A DNA stretch of 64,000 bases from Ophthalmolycus amberensis. Its lineage: Eukaryota > Chordata > Actinopteri > Perciformes > Zoarcidae. Position numbers and translations under genes: made by a program. The notes beneath the pieces were generated by a model. That model was not told the DNA's origin. It searched no databases and saw only the letters and a list, made by a program, of their open reading frames with translations. The stretch's first letter is position 1. Every line of letters begins with the position of its first letter. The stretch spans positions 597,501-661,500 of the forward strand of contig JAFEUB010001216.1 in the NCBI GenBank assembly GCA_024529925.1, given 5' to 3'. Of the stretch, positions 1-12,005 are shown piece by piece.

Positions 1-229
1 GCAGCTGGTCAATGTGAAGCAAAATTGTATGATTTCGTATACTGCTAAAAGGCAAATCAGTTTTCTGACCTTAACCTTTAATATAGTTAGTTTGTTGATT
101 ATATTTAGCATACAGTCACTAAAATAATCAAATAAATGTAGTGGAGTAAAAAGTACATGATTCAGTGAGAGTGTCTAAGAGAATCCCTTAACAGAGCTTC
201 AGCTTTCAGAATAAAAAAACTCTTAAGTT

Positions 230-230
<1 letters not shown>

Positions 231-276
<46 letters not shown>

Positions 277-291
277 GCGTGTGTGTGTGTG
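231..291 (+). repeat. (GT)n microsatellite
   Basis: About 30 GT units with two C substitutions. The rest of 1-1080 holds further short CA runs (659-680 and about 772-794) and nothing else I recognise. Confidence 0.95.
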
Positions 292-1079
292 CTGTCAGCC
301 TGTCCTCGCTGTGTCCAGCGGTGACAGCAGAAGCTTTGGTCCTGTCACTGCTCATCGCCGCTTCACATCTGCAGCGCTCACAACGTGTCAGTGTTCCTGT
401 TCCACACGGGGGGCCAGTGGGGCATCATTACCATCTGGCTATAAGGCTATACTGATGTCAAATATAGGCCAGCGAACACACACTCACAGGCGCTCGCACG
501 CCGATCGTCCACACAGAGCGACCCGAGGGGGGGAGCGATGTGGACGTGAAGGCGAGCCGCTGTGACAGTCCGTCCAAATTGTCCGCCAGCGCTCTGGTGG
601 CAGTTGGCCTGGTTCCTTCTCATTGCTCTGTGACATTCCCTCAATCAGCACTGTAACACACACACACACACACACACACATGCAGAGTGATATCCTCCAG
701 CGGCCCTCATTGTCTCACTAGACTATCCATATGAGTCATTCTTCCCCTGACTACGACTTCCAGTAAAAATACACACGCACACACACACACACACTTTATT
801 CAGCAACAATAAAGATCAACACATGTGGCCTGCAAAAAAAGGTTATGCGACTTTCAGGAAAAGTGTTCCTTTTTCAGTCCCTTTATAGAATAACTGACTC
901 CCAGTTTGAGAGAAGAGGAAGTCTACAATGCTCTGGTAGAAAACCCCATTTGCAATCTTACTGCTGCTATAGCCTGCCGCCCATATCATTACCTCTTAAG
1001 TTGACACGGCAAACCAACATATTCCAGCAGATGTGGAGCAACATTAACACTCATTTTTGATGTGTTGCTAACCACCTGG

Positions 1080-1380
1080 CAAATAAAAGTCCAATATTCT
1101 CCCTCTTTTTAGCTCCGGTGTTGGTCTCAGCCGACTCCTGAGAACAGCTTGGCTCTTTAGCTGCTAAATGCTCCATTTGTTCACGAACAAAGCCGCTCAT
1201 TTTGTCTGCGTGCTGTTTGGTGCTGAGCATACGTGTACGTACGGTGGCTTTACGCTGGATACGAGGTTGATGAACCAAAAAAGCTACGACCCAAAAGAGG
1301 GCGAAAACCACTGTGATTTCATGTAGGCTATATGTATCCGATGAAAGATATTGATTAGTGGATCTTTCAAGTAACAATGC
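1080..1380. repeat. interspersed repeat family A, copy 1
   Basis: GTCCAATATTCTCCC, TTTAGCTCC, ACTCCTGAGA, GGCTCTTTAGCTGCTAAATG and TTTGGTGCTGAGCA occur in the same order as in copies near 7460-7730 and 27715-28100. The family is dispersed; no terminal repeats identified. Confidence 0.75.
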
Positions 1381-1755
1381 GTTTGCATATTTCCTTACAA
1401 AATTTGAATATTACCCATGAAGCTCAGCGTATCTTATTTTATGATATGTCAAAAAGTATATTTAGTAGGACATCATTCTAAAAAGGAACAGGCGCTGCGA
1501 ACGGTTATAATATATGAGTTGTTTTTTGCATAACTGCTAGAAAACAGATGAATCTACAGCACTCATCCCTGGTGAGTTTCACCTTGCCCAGCGGTCTTCT
1601 GAGAGCTGTTACTCTCATTAATCTCTTGTTTTCTCTCCCGTGCCTGCTTTCTTTTTTTTTCCTCTCTCATCCCTCGCTCCTCCTCTCTCCTTTCCAGACA
1701 ATGAGCCAATTAGCTGTTACCTGCAGTGGCACCAGTTGCCTACAGATGGCAGATG

Positions 1756-1757
<2 letters not shown>

Positions 1758-1804
<47 letters not shown>
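1758..1804 (+). repeat. (GT)n microsatellite
   Basis: About 23 uninterrupted GT units. Sequence from 1381 to 2399 otherwise shows no feature; 1610-1690 is pyrimidine-rich. Confidence 0.95.
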
Positions 1805-1808
<4 letters not shown>

Positions 1809-2399
1809 GCCTCAGTAATTACCAGTCTGATACTCCTGCAACTCAGTAGCCTCGCTCTGAGTTCTGCCTCCATGCCTCACACTGCCGGTGTGCACCGCTC
1901 TTTAAAGGGTACATAAGAGCTGTGAACAAGTTCTTTAGCTTTTAATCAGCCGCACTGCTGTAGAAGTAGTGGATGAACTTATGCTGCAGCACTAATGTGG
2001 TGACATTATGTGTGCATTTCGGTTTCAGCTCACCTGTAAATTAAATATACACAACCTCGATGATCTGTCCTTCTGGTAAATCCAAGTGACGTGCACGATA
2101 TATGGACTATGCAATGGGCAAAAAAAGCATTACATAACTTTACATTACTTTTTTATTTTAGTTTCAATTAGGCACTGGTGTTAGTATCACTTCTCATAGA
2201 CTTTTTGTTTTTACTCTTGTATTAATCTGTGTCGTTGTATTTTACTTTATCTATTGTAGTTGATTTATTTTATTATTTCTATTATTTATTTACCTTGTTG
2301 TTATTGCTATTCTATTCATTTTTACACAGTTGTCAGTATGGTTTCTTTTACACTTAATAATTGTTATTATATTGGTCATATGTTTATGATTTTATTCTG

Positions 2400-2492
2400 T
2401 TGGGTTATTTTTTGTTATTCTTCTGTTGTAATCTTTAATAAAACTGGCACAAGAATTTCCTTGGCTTAATACAGTTCTATCTTATCTTATCA
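2400..2492 (+). mobile_element. probable LINE/SINE 3' tail
   Basis: AATAAAACTGGCACAAGAAT, TTCCTTGGCTTAATACAG, then a TTATC-rich tail. This resembles the common teleost retroelement 3' end (AATTTCC...TTAATAAAG followed by a TATC or TTATC microsatellite). No reverse-transcriptase sequence is seen upstream. Confidence 0.45.
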
Positions 2493-2849
2493 TATAAAGG
2501 CCATGCATGGCTAATGCTAGTTAATGATGTGCTGACGTACTCTGCTAATGTTAGCTCCACAGGTTTTTACATAGAAACCAGTGTGCGAGATGTCTCCGGT
2601 CTCTTGATTGACACTTAAGACCCCCTGAAAGCCTCAAAAGCAGAATTTCTGGGGGTCTCTTAAAATCGTAAGACAGCTATTTGTCACTTACAATTGTCAC
2701 TAAAATGTCTTTTAAAAGCTTACAGTAAGTGCGAGAGGCAATTTTCCGCCCTAAATGACACAGCCGGCCAGAGCTGCAACAGGTTGCTCGAAGCGAGCCT
2801 CTCTTCACGTCTGTTTGTTGGACCTAGTTGGACCCACTTTGGACAAATT

Positions 2850-3505
2850 CAGGGGCGTTTCTAGGATTCAAAGAAAGGGGGGGCTTAGCCCCAAGGGGAG
2901 CGGTATGTTTGTGCGGCAATATTTTTGGGGGCCCATTTGGGGCCGCGGATATCCATTGTTTCAGCCAGTTCATAGATTGGTTCAATCAGAAAGAGTGTGA
3001 TTTTGCTCTGTAGTTCTGCTTGCATTCAGTATATGATAACACAAGACACAGAATTTCAGGGTCATAGTGAAATTTGACAACACAAATATGAGCTTTTTTC
3101 AAATAAAGAGAAATCATTTTCCTGCTTGTAAAGGAAAGACGGATAAACTAGCTTTCATATTCGCGTCACTCCCAAATCCTAATTCTTAAAGGGACCGCAC
3201 ACAATGGATGGAGAATGAACCTGACAGTGTCAACTTTATATCGTTAAGTATGATGATAGGCTATTGGATTGTAATTTGAAGGGGGAGAAAACATACAAGC
3301 CAGAACGCACGCACATATGTAGCATGTTAGAGTTATAAATAACTTGTTCATGTGAGAAACAATAGTTTAATTGAATGACATCACCAAAATTATTATTATT
3401 ATTATTATTATTTATTTATTTTTAAAGCCAATAATGCCAAATTATTTGGGGGGGGCTGAAGAACATTTTAGGGGGGCGTCATGTTAAAATAGCCAAATTC
3501 CCCTG
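2850..3505. mobile_element. non-autonomous hAT element with perfect 8-bp TSD
   Basis: Starts CAGGGGCGTTTCTAGG and ends CCAAATTCCCCTG. It is flanked by GACAAATT at 2842-2849 and again at 3506-3513, a perfect 8-bp target-site duplication as hAT elements make. Internal G runs (GGGGGGGCTTAGCCCC near the left end, GGGGGGG near the right) are typical of this family. No transposase ORF. Contains an (ATT)n stretch near 3390. Confidence 0.9.
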
Positions 3506-3875
3506 GACAAATTTCATCCAGTGCCTTTCGTGAGAACCTGGATTAAAGCAGGACATTGTCTCCCTCTTCTTCTTGGATACCAGGGCAGCAAGCAGCAAGC
3601 CGAAATGAGGACTGTGTGCCGGGTTCGAGCGTGTGTGTCCGATTAGCGAGAGAGAGAGAGAGAGGCGACTGTGCTCTGATACAGAGCGGAGTTGTGTAGT
3701 TGTGTGAGTGTCCTTGTTGTTAACGAATTAAGCCAAAGTAATGTGTGTGCAAAGTGTGCATGGCCTAGTTGCCTTGGCTTGAGTCCACAAAATCTTGTAT
3801 ATTAGGACTTCGGCATAAGAGCGTTGTCTGTACTAGACTTTGCATTCCTGGCTCTAACTTGAAATTATATTTATA

Positions 3876-4636
3876 TTAGTGCTGGGCAACAATTAAAATA
3901 TTTAATCGCGATTAATCGCATGGATTTTTTGCGATTAATCGCGATTAATCGCATTGTTATGGCAAAGTTCAATAATGAATTATAAAGTAGTGTATTGCGC
4001 ACTTTTATTTTAAAAGTACTGCTATATGAACAAAGGGGCAATAACATTTGGTTCACGAGATGCAGGTAGCATGTTTCATACTTAATGTGAATATAATTCA
4101 TACTTTGTTGGCATCTTATTCTGAAAACCGGATGTTCGTCTGAAGAAACCGGATGTTGTCTCACGTTAATCTTTCCGCTAACTTTCAAAGTCCTTCGCTC
4201 GCTCCCGATCTGTGCCGTTTAAATGCGTTTACTGTGAATTTCAGCATATAGGTGCACTAACATGTAAGTGTCTGCTGAGTTGACCACGGAGATCTGAGTG
4301 TCTGCTGACTTTACCGCAGCGATGTACAGTAGTCTCCAGGGAGAGCAGCGGAAGTCGCCTTTTCTCTACGGCAACCCTGAAGGGACATCATATTTCTAAT
4401 ACAAAACGATAGACATGAGACAGTCTGACTATAGGATGTTTGCTGGCTTTTATCCCACTGTTCTTGTCATCCTCTTGTTATGTATATGTATTGTCTCTTG
4501 TCTTTCAGTTAAAATAAAAAATAAAAATGCAATTTAAAAAATGCGTTAACGCGCGATAAAATAATTGTCGGCGGTAATTAATGAATGCGTTAACGCATTC
4601 ATTAATTAGTTAACGCGAAAACTTGCCCAGCACTAA
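3876..4636. mobile_element. inverted-repeat DNA transposon (AGTGCTGGGCAA termini)
   Basis: Starts TTAGTGCTGGGCAAC and ends GTTAACGCGAAAAC...TTGCCCAGCACTAA, giving near-perfect terminal inverted repeats. The left end repeats GCGATTAATC units; the right end has a perfect 34-bp palindrome at 4575-4608. The flanks are AT-rich, so the target-site duplication is ambiguous (TTTATA on both sides is possible). No transposase. The superfamily is not certain. Confidence 0.8.
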
Positions 4637-5366
4637 TTTATATATTATAAGAAACGGGAAGAAATGTGACACCTGAATTGTGTTATTTCATCAACATAAT
4701 GAGTACATGTCAAATATCAAAATGTTTTATCAGTAGATGCTGATCACTGATTAACATGTTTCATTTGTATTCCCAACAGAATTCGTTTGTGGCAACTAAA
4801 GCAGGACTAATGTTTGTTATGATTCAAAGCACCTGGTTCCGGAATAAGGGAAGTCACAGGAATCAGGGACAACATATTCCAGACAACAGTTACGTTTTCC
4901 TCCTTGCCTATAAATGTGATTTCTAGGGGACACGCGGTCGGTTCAGCGGAGCCAGACGTTCCTCGGTCTGCATGGGTCAGACGCTGCAATGTTCTCTCAG
5001 CAGCATCTTTCCACACATTCTCATTCCCCCCTCACTGTCCTCCAGATGCCCTCAGTGTGTTCCCTGCCAGTGACCTCCTCTCCACATCCACCTGCTCCTC
5101 GTTACCTCATTAACTCCTGCAGGAATAAATACCTGGGCCCCGTGCCACGTAAGTGGTTCAGCAAAGTCGATCAAATGTCCTATTAGCCAGCCTACATTAA
5201 CGAGATGATTGATGTCAGGCTATCTCGGTTCCTGCAAGGCTGATCCGCTCTCAAACAGTCTCGTGAATTCGAACCAGACGATCGGGATCAGGATGATTGC
5301 GCGTGCTCGTCCTACGTCAAAAGGGGGAAGCGTCGATCACCGAAACCATGATGTTCTAACAGTACA

Positions 5367-5540
5367 ATGTTAAATAAAGTCAAAGAAAGAGCCGCTTTTT
5401 ACTCCGCTGACGAGCAGGAGATGATCATGAACGCATATGAGGATTTCAAGACCATAATCACGGCAAAATCGAACACCGCCACCTGCTGCGAGGGCTAGAC
5501 AGGAAGCACGGCAAAATATCACAGACAAGTTAAATGCGTA
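5367..5540 (+). pseudogene. Harbinger Myb/SANT-like protein, frameshifted N-terminal exon
   Basis: From the ATG at 5367 the frame reads through FYSADEQEMIMNAYEDFKTI and AKSNTA, the start of the Myb/SANT-like DNA-binding domain of the Harbinger accessory protein. It then stops early at CCEG. A one-base shift restores AARARQEARQNITDKLNA, the expected continuation, which ends at a GTAAGTG donor-like site at about 5537. I therefore read it as a single-base frameshift in an old transposon gene. In a live element this protein would bind the terminal repeats and help import the transposase. Confidence 0.65.
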
Positions 5541-6133
5541 AGTGTTGGGAAAATGTATCAGCTAATTTTAATGCCTCATCACCCCAACCAATCAGATTAT
5601 ATGTCTTTAAATGTGCCTGCTGGCAGTAGACTTCATGAATGCATCGTCGAATGAGATCTTATAGCGACAATAATGATCTCAACTCTTTCAGAATAAGTAG
5701 ATAAAAACAAGGCCAAAGAGTATCTAACTGATACGAATTAATATGATATATGTACTGTATGCCCTTATGTATCATGTAGCCTACTATATATGTGTATATA
5801 CATGTATGTGTAGATTACCATATAGAACTAGTTTGAATATGTGTGTGTGAGAATATGGGCGGATCAGTATGTGTATTATTCATAATCAGACATTCAATCA
5901 ATTGAAGCAGTGAAAAGAAATAGTGTGTGATTCTCTCTATTCTTATCATGAGTCCACCTTAATCATTTTCTACAATAATGATGTGCTGGTGTACTAATAA
6001 CACTGTCATATCATTATGAGTGCTTTAACCCCATGTATGCAACCAGCCATCAAGAGGACATGAGAGCAAGTAAACACTAAGCACACACACAATTCAGAAT
6101 GGTGAGTCAATACAATATGTGCCATGGTAATGT

Positions 6134-6397
6134 AATGAACACATCCATAAGTTTATTAAGCGCCAAATGAACTTTACGAACAGCACGGCATGCAGCGGCT
6201 TTCCCCATGTTCTCCGCATCGCCGACACTGTACTAAAATGTACCACTCGCAGAACAGCGCAAGGCTGCATCCAGTCTGTGGGACAGTCAGTGCTCGGCTG
6301 CGGCGTGTGGTGTTCAATGTATGGCTCGAGAAGGTCTAAATAAATGATTTCTTGTCGGCAGAATCGATAGCGCTCGTATAGGAAGTCATCATGATGT
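6134..6397 (-). pseudogene. Harbinger (HARBI1-like) transposase fragment, two or more frameshifts
   Basis: Reverse-strand reading gives DDFLYERYRFCRQEIIYL followed by DLLEPYIEHHTP (about 6397-6302), the N-terminal helical region of Harbinger transposases. Another frame gives VPQTGCSLALFCEWYILV (about 6285-6228). A third gives GDAENMGKAAACRAVRKVHL and ALNKLMDVF (about 6223-6134), matching the conserved GDAE...CRAVRKV block. I see no DDE catalytic region, so the gene is both frameshifted and truncated by internal deletion. Confidence 0.7.
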
Positions 6398-6837
6398 GAT
6401 AACGGATCTTGGCGATGTGGAAGAACTCTCTCCCTATAAAACGCTAATCTAACTAATATCCTCCTTCATCAGTGGATCTCTGAGGAAGGGAGCTGTACAT
6501 TAATGCAATAGAGGCTTCTTAGTTTGCTCAGCTGGTTTTAAGGATCACCGTGTGTCTCACTTTACATGCATTTCCGGAACTCCCGTATAACCCCCAGTAT
6601 ATGCGCAAGCGCATTAGACTACCGTATATGACAGGAGCTGCCATTTTTTCCGGGGGAGTGACCAGCTTATCCAGCTACCTTCACTTAGCCTGCGCTGGAG
6701 CAGGTTCAAGCTTTTGGATGTGTTGCCATGGTGATTGCCGAACTTGCTTCGTGGAACCGAAAAGCCTGATCTACGTCATCTTATCCTGAAAAATATCCGG
6801 CTAACTAAGTTAGACACGTACGTGGCACGGGGCCCTG

Positions 6838-7455
6838 CTCTTTTGCCTCTATTGCTAGGTTGTTTCTGTTGCTTTGTTGTCAAAGCTTTACAGTCGCTCC
6901 TGTGTGTCTCTTGTTCAATCCCTTTAACCCATAAGGACCCACAGCTTTTTGATAAGACCTCAAATATGAGGTAGTCTTATTTATTTTTAATCCGTTTGCA
7001 ATTTTTTGTGTTGTAAAACAAATCTGAAAAAAATGTAAAACCTTTTGTAAAATCTTTTGTACAAATGTTTGGACAATTTTTTGTAAAACCTAAGAAGGAA
7101 AGTTATAGTTTGTGGAAATGCAAATAAAAAGACAAGTTTTGTTCCCAAACAGAAAGAGATTGTCAGGTTGATTTATTTTCCAATGAGGAATAAGTTTACC
7201 ATTCACGCCCAATGTGACATATATGTAACATTTCAGATCTTTGACAGTAGGGGGTGGTATTTTGAAAACAATGTCAGATGTCAGAAATGTATGTGGTCTA
7301 TTTAATCTGTCTTATGTCCCCCATAATGTTCCATGAAGGATAAATGGGTCCGGGTTGCCACTATGTCCTTTTAAATTGATATGGCAATGTTATTTGCATG
7401 TTAGCAAACAGTTGCTTTTTATTAGTCACTAAGCACATATGGAACAATAGCATTC
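6838..7455. other. intergenic, no feature seen
   Basis: Between the Harbinger relic and family A copy 2. It has TTAACCCATAAGGACCCA near 6925 and AATGGGTCCGGG near 7344, which look like diverged inverted termini, but they are too weak to call. Confidence 0.35.
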
Positions 7456-7459
7456 ATTT

Positions 7460-7730
7460 GGAGTCCAACTTTCACTTTCCTTTTTACTGTAGCTTTGTTT
7501 TTCACCCCTGAGGGAAATATCTGGCTCTATAACAGCTTAATGCTCCACTATCTTTACCAGCCAATCACTAACTTTGTCTTTTTGCCATGTGGTGCCAAAC
7601 AGGTAGTGCAGGGGCGGAATTTAGAGCTGAATGACACTATGAAAGGTGATGGTGAAACAGAGCAGTAAAAGTTACAGGCCAGACAACCAAAACAACTCAG
7701 TATAACTGAGGGGAACTTTGCTAATTCTCC
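7460..7730. repeat. interspersed repeat family A, copy 2
   Basis: GAGTCCAACTTTCACTTTCC, ATCTGGCTCTATAACAGC, TTAATGCTCCACTATCTTTA and TGTGGTGCCAAACAGGTAGT follow the family A order. This copy is the most diverged. Confidence 0.65.
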
Positions 7731-7787
7731 GAAGGTTTATCACTACGAGCCACCCCTTGCAAATGCAAGTAGTTAAGTGATCAACTG

Positions 7788-7870
7788 TTAATAATAATAA
7801 TAATAATCATTTTTATTTATATAGCACATTTCATATAGACTGTGGAGCTCAAAGTGTTGTACATTTAAAA
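7788..7870 (-). mobile_element. LINE 3'-tail fragment
   Basis: Read in reverse: GTACAACACTTTGAGCTCCA, then GAAATGTGCTATATAAATAA, then an (ATT)n tail. This matches the 3' terminus shape of L2-type LINEs, including the copy at 40836. No coding part remains. Confidence 0.6.
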
Positions 7871-9180
7871 AGAAAAGAAAACAGAAAACCTTCCTTTTAC
7901 AGAGCAAACGTTTTGCACTTACATTTTAAGTTAAAAAATGTCAACAGATGAATAAAAAGTGGAAAACATTTTACATTTGAAATGACAAATAAATAGATAA
8001 ATAAAAATGTATAGACATAAAAGTGTTGAAAGACATAAAAGATTATTTGAAAGACATATTTGTGACTGTGGAATGCACATAAAGAAATATATATATATTT
8101 AAAATGTTAATGTTGAGATATTGATTATACCTGCTTTTGACAGCAAGTGTCCTCTGTCTTCCCGTCTGTAAAAGACAAAAATGATAATGGAACTTCCTAA
8201 ATCAATTCTCCGTATGTTTTATATTGGACGATTCTGCATTAGCGCCTCACAACATTCAGTGTAAGTGATGTCACTTTTATGTAGCACTGTAGATCTGAAG
8301 GTTTGCAGCCTTTTAACGGTGAAAAAACAGTGTTTTCTGCACACTGAAAAGCAAGGCCATCGAGAACAGCACTTTTTAAAAAAGCTTTGGGATGGAGTCT
8401 GCAGGCTGAGTGATGATTGAAGGCCAACTCTTAAGAGGATAAGTAATCATTCAAAAATGCACCTGCATTGTTATGTAGTGTGCGCACGGGGGTGAGAGAG
8501 GTGTACTGTATTTTTGTCCGTTTGAAGGTGCATGACCGATCTATTGTCCACCAGTGTCTTCTCTCCTCCCTTTCCCTCCTTTGTCCTCCTCCTTCTGATC
8601 TGCGTCCTCCTGAGCCTCTTTCATCAAGGTCCTCAGGTCAAAGGGAGCAGCAGCTGCTGTGAGGCTGTTTAGGATCCTGAGGGGTTTGACCCGTGACCTT
8701 TTTACGCTACGGCGCCGTGCCATCCGTTTACGCTCAATTTAACACAGCAATATGAGTGAAGACGGAGCAGAGCAGGCAGGATCAATGAGGGAGCACGCCT
8801 GGAATTCAGCAGCTGGGCTTCATCTTTGTACGAAGAGGAGGGGGTCAGGTTGATGGGAGCGTTTCTATAGTCCCATAACAATTTCATGTTTGGGGATGGA
8901 GGCGCTCAATATCAACAGATATTATCTAATGTTTTATTCAGTGTCTTTATTGATAATTTATTCATTATTTGTAATTCACCGAGCTTCTCACATTTTTTGA
9001 TTTGCAATTTTTCTCTGTTTTGTATAATTGTGAATTCAATATCTTTGGGTTTGGGACTGTTGGTCGGACACAATAACATAATTTGAAGGTGTCATTTTTT
9101 CCCCTGTTTTTCTGACATTTCATACAATAAAAGATTAAATGATACTAAAAACAAGAACAATAGCTAACAGCTCTGTCTGG
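7871..9180. other. intergenic, no feature seen
   Basis: AT-rich to 8150, then mixed composition with a CT-rich patch at 8560-8630. No gene recognised. Confidence 0.4.
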
Positions 9181-9189
9181 CTGGGTTAG

Positions 9190-9790
9190 GGTTAGCACGG
9201 TGATGCTTTGAGCTACGTGCTCAAAAGTCAGCATGCTAAGACGCTCACAATGATAACGCTAGCATGCTGATGTTCCACCAGGTATGATGTTCACCATCAG
9301 GTTTTGCCGATTAAAACTAAACACAAAGTACAGCCGAGACTGATGGGAATGCCAATAGTTCTGCAGGTGTTTGGTCAAACTTTGACCAGATGATGGTGCT
9401 AAATGAGAAGTTAAAGGAATCGTCCTGAGGGAACCATGAATGTCTGTACAAAACTTCATGGCAATCCATCCAATAATTCTTGAAAGAATTTACGCAAAAG
9501 GAGAAGTACTAACATCAAGGTTGTGCCAGTTCATTTTGTAGATGTTGAGATAGGTCATTGGGTGACTGAAATCTTCCAAAATCACCAAAGTCAGAAAGGA
9601 TCAAAAGGTGGCAATCCGTTGTTGTTGTGACATTTTAGTCAGGACCAAAGTGATGGACGAACCAGCTGACCATCCATAGAGCCCATCGTGGCTAACAATT
9701 GTGAGTTGCAGCACCAGTAGAATCAATGTAAAATGTTTTATCATATGAAAGTGGATGACACAGTCCCAATTCCCACCCCCAATATCGTGG
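9190..9790. repeat. dispersed teleost repeat with CATGAATGTCTGTACAAAA core
   Basis: AGCATGCTGATGTT, AACACAAAGTACAGC, TGATGGGAATGCCAATAGTT, CATGAATGTCTGTACAAAAC, TTCATGGCAATCCATCCAAT and GACCAAAGTGATGGACGAAC make up the consensus order of a very common fish interspersed repeat (recognised from experience, not searched). Confidence 0.65.
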
Positions 9791-10607
9791 TCCAATATCA
9801 AGGGTATGTGTGTATCCGTCCAACCCTAACCCTGTCGTAACCCTGAAGGCCTTTACACACTGGGGGGTTGTGCAATTAATTCACACAGTCAATATATTTC
9901 TTCAAACATTATCATCATGAATACTTTCATACAGAACATGAATATTACGTGGCAAGAAAGCAACGTCATTGTTTTATTTTTTGCCACTCCCCTAAAGGCC
10001 TTTCGACATTGATTTCCAGTCTGTTTGGCTTGCAACCCTTTATAGTCAAGTAACACCATCATAAGTTCTATTTTTCTGTAAATCAAAGATGATTGTTACC
10101 TTCTAAGATACACTCGTCTTATTAGTTTTCCGAGTCCTAAAGAGGTAAAATGCAGATATTTAACAAACAGATTTGAGAAAGAAAAACAGACATATTTTTG
10201 TTTAAATATTTCCCTGTCTTCTTATACCTCACGGCCCGTCAGACTTATCTCACAGGCCCTCAGGGGGTCCTGACCCCCCGATGAGACCCACTGCCCTTAG
10301 TATATATGCCTCGGGCTGTGGTTTATATTGGGCTGCATCACACAGCTTATCAGGGCCCAAACTGCCATCATATATTGATTCATTTAAAAAATGAATCTCT
10401 CTGCATCGCCTTGAGATGTCAATGTTAAGGCAGAAATGTATTCAAAGGAGAACGAAGGACCTCTTAAACTTTTTGACAAACCTGGTGAGATAAAAATCAT
10501 ATCTGCCAAATTCAATGTGGAAACGAGGTCAGGCTTAATGCGGCGGCTTTTGTCAAGCCTGCATTGGTTTTTAGTATTTCTCTGCAAAGTGCTGAAATAG
10601 AAGGAGA

Positions 10608-10647
10608 GGTGTGTGTGTGTGTGTGTGTGCGTGTGTGTGTGTGTGTC
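10608..10647 (+). repeat. (GT)n microsatellite
   Basis: About 19 GT units with one C. A second TG-rich, imperfect run lies at about 10937-10985. Otherwise 9800-11740 shows nothing recognisable. Confidence 0.95.
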
Positions 10648-11739
10648 AGAAAGATCTGCTGCAGATTCCTTTGGAAATATAAGGTTTATTGATGTAGTCC
10701 AAAAGCAATTTGACCTTTTGCATGTGCACTTGATCTTACTCACACCACAGGATAATTGGATCTTTTTTTAACACTAGTTGTCATTTTGGGCCATGAAAGG
10801 GGTGAACGACTTTGAGCACAAGCAGAAAATATTTGCTTAAATCTGAGAGTATTAGAATAAGAATCTAAAATATTCGAAAAACAACAACAGTTTTTGTCTC
10901 CTCTGTATTTCTGTGTGTATACGCTCATATACGCTGAGGGTGTGTGTGAATGTGTGTGGGTGTGTGTGTAGGTGTGAGTGGGTGGGTGGTTACCAGGTGT
11001 GGATCACACAGAAATGCACAAGCACGCGCAGATGGCCAAAATCTCCAGAGTCGTTCATATGCACATGTGTAAACAGACACCATGCAGCAGGAAATCTTAC
11101 TGTCTGAAAAATATTGGAATAATACGGAATACTTTGTCATAAGCTGAAAAAGCTAGTACATTGGGGGGGGCTTTTTGTAGTTGGTTCTATGTTAAGTTGA
11201 GGGACTCTTAGAGTATGAACCTTTCTTGACTCCTATGATGGCAGTTTAAATATATACAACCAGACAATCCATGATGAGCAGTGCAGAAGTAAATCACAAC
11301 GTAATAATGCAAAGCAGAAGGAGGTTGTTTATCCTGCTCAACCTACGGCCACTTGCCAGCGATCAATATTTATGTATTGTTTAGAGATGTTGGAATAATT
11401 ATTACTGCAGCAAGTGAAAGCCAGAGAAGAAAGTGCATTCAGAGCAATGACACAGAAGCATGGAAAATTATTTTCTTCTATACCGTAGCAACAATAAGGA
11501 TGCTTGATGTTAACCAGTTAACTCTTGGTATTGAACCTAACCTAAACACGGGTCAAAGAGGCCGCAGGTCAACTTTAAAAATAGGTTTGAACTGGTCATG
11601 GTAATTAGCCACGGTAGAATAATGACAAAGCACTCTGAGGGGTTCTGATATAGAAAATAATGGACTCAGTGCAATATGAAAATAACTAATAATAGAAATG
11701 ATAGAAATCCTAATTGCCGGTGTCAGCTGTGGCCAGAGG

Positions 11740-12005
11740 CATTATGTTTTCAGGTCGTACATCTGTGTGTCCGGTCCATTCTTGTAAATGCGATATCTCA
11801 GGAAGGCCTGGAGGGCATGCATTCAAATTTGGCACAAACGTCCACCGGGACTCAAGGACGAACTGATTCGATTTGTTGAGGTCATAGGTCACTTTGACCT
11901 CACATCTGACCCATACCCGTGGACGAGATATCTCAGGAACGCCTTGAGATGATGTCTTCAAATTTGGCACAAATGTTCACTTGCAATCAAGGATGAGCTG
12001 ATTAG
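11740..12005. repeat. two tandem units of a ~144-bp satellite-like repeat
   Basis: The module GATATCTCAGGAAnGCC, CAAATTTGGCACAAA, then CTCAAGGAC/ATCAAGGATGA is present twice, at about 11792 and 11936, a 144-bp spacing. A linking segment GGTCACTTTGACCTCACATC lies between. This is a common teleost tandem repeat. Confidence 0.8.

Larger units (their letters stand above)
5136..6834. mobile_element. decayed Harbinger transposon carrying both gene relics
   Basis: The terminal inverted repeats GGCCCCGTGCCACGTA and TACGTGGCACGGGGCC at 5136 and 6834 are flanked by CTG on each side (5133-5135 and 6835-6837), a 3-bp duplication of the CWG type used by PIF/Harbinger. Inside are remnants of the two proteins autonomous Harbingers encode: a Myb/SANT-like protein on + and a transposase on -. 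Both are frameshifted. The region 6430-6800 holds no coding sequence I recognise. Confidence 0.8.

Noticed and set aside
4807..5186. Overlapping 65-69 codon frames near 4.9-5.2 kb as a small gene.
   Set aside because: No homology, no start context, and the right part runs into the Harbinger terminal repeat.
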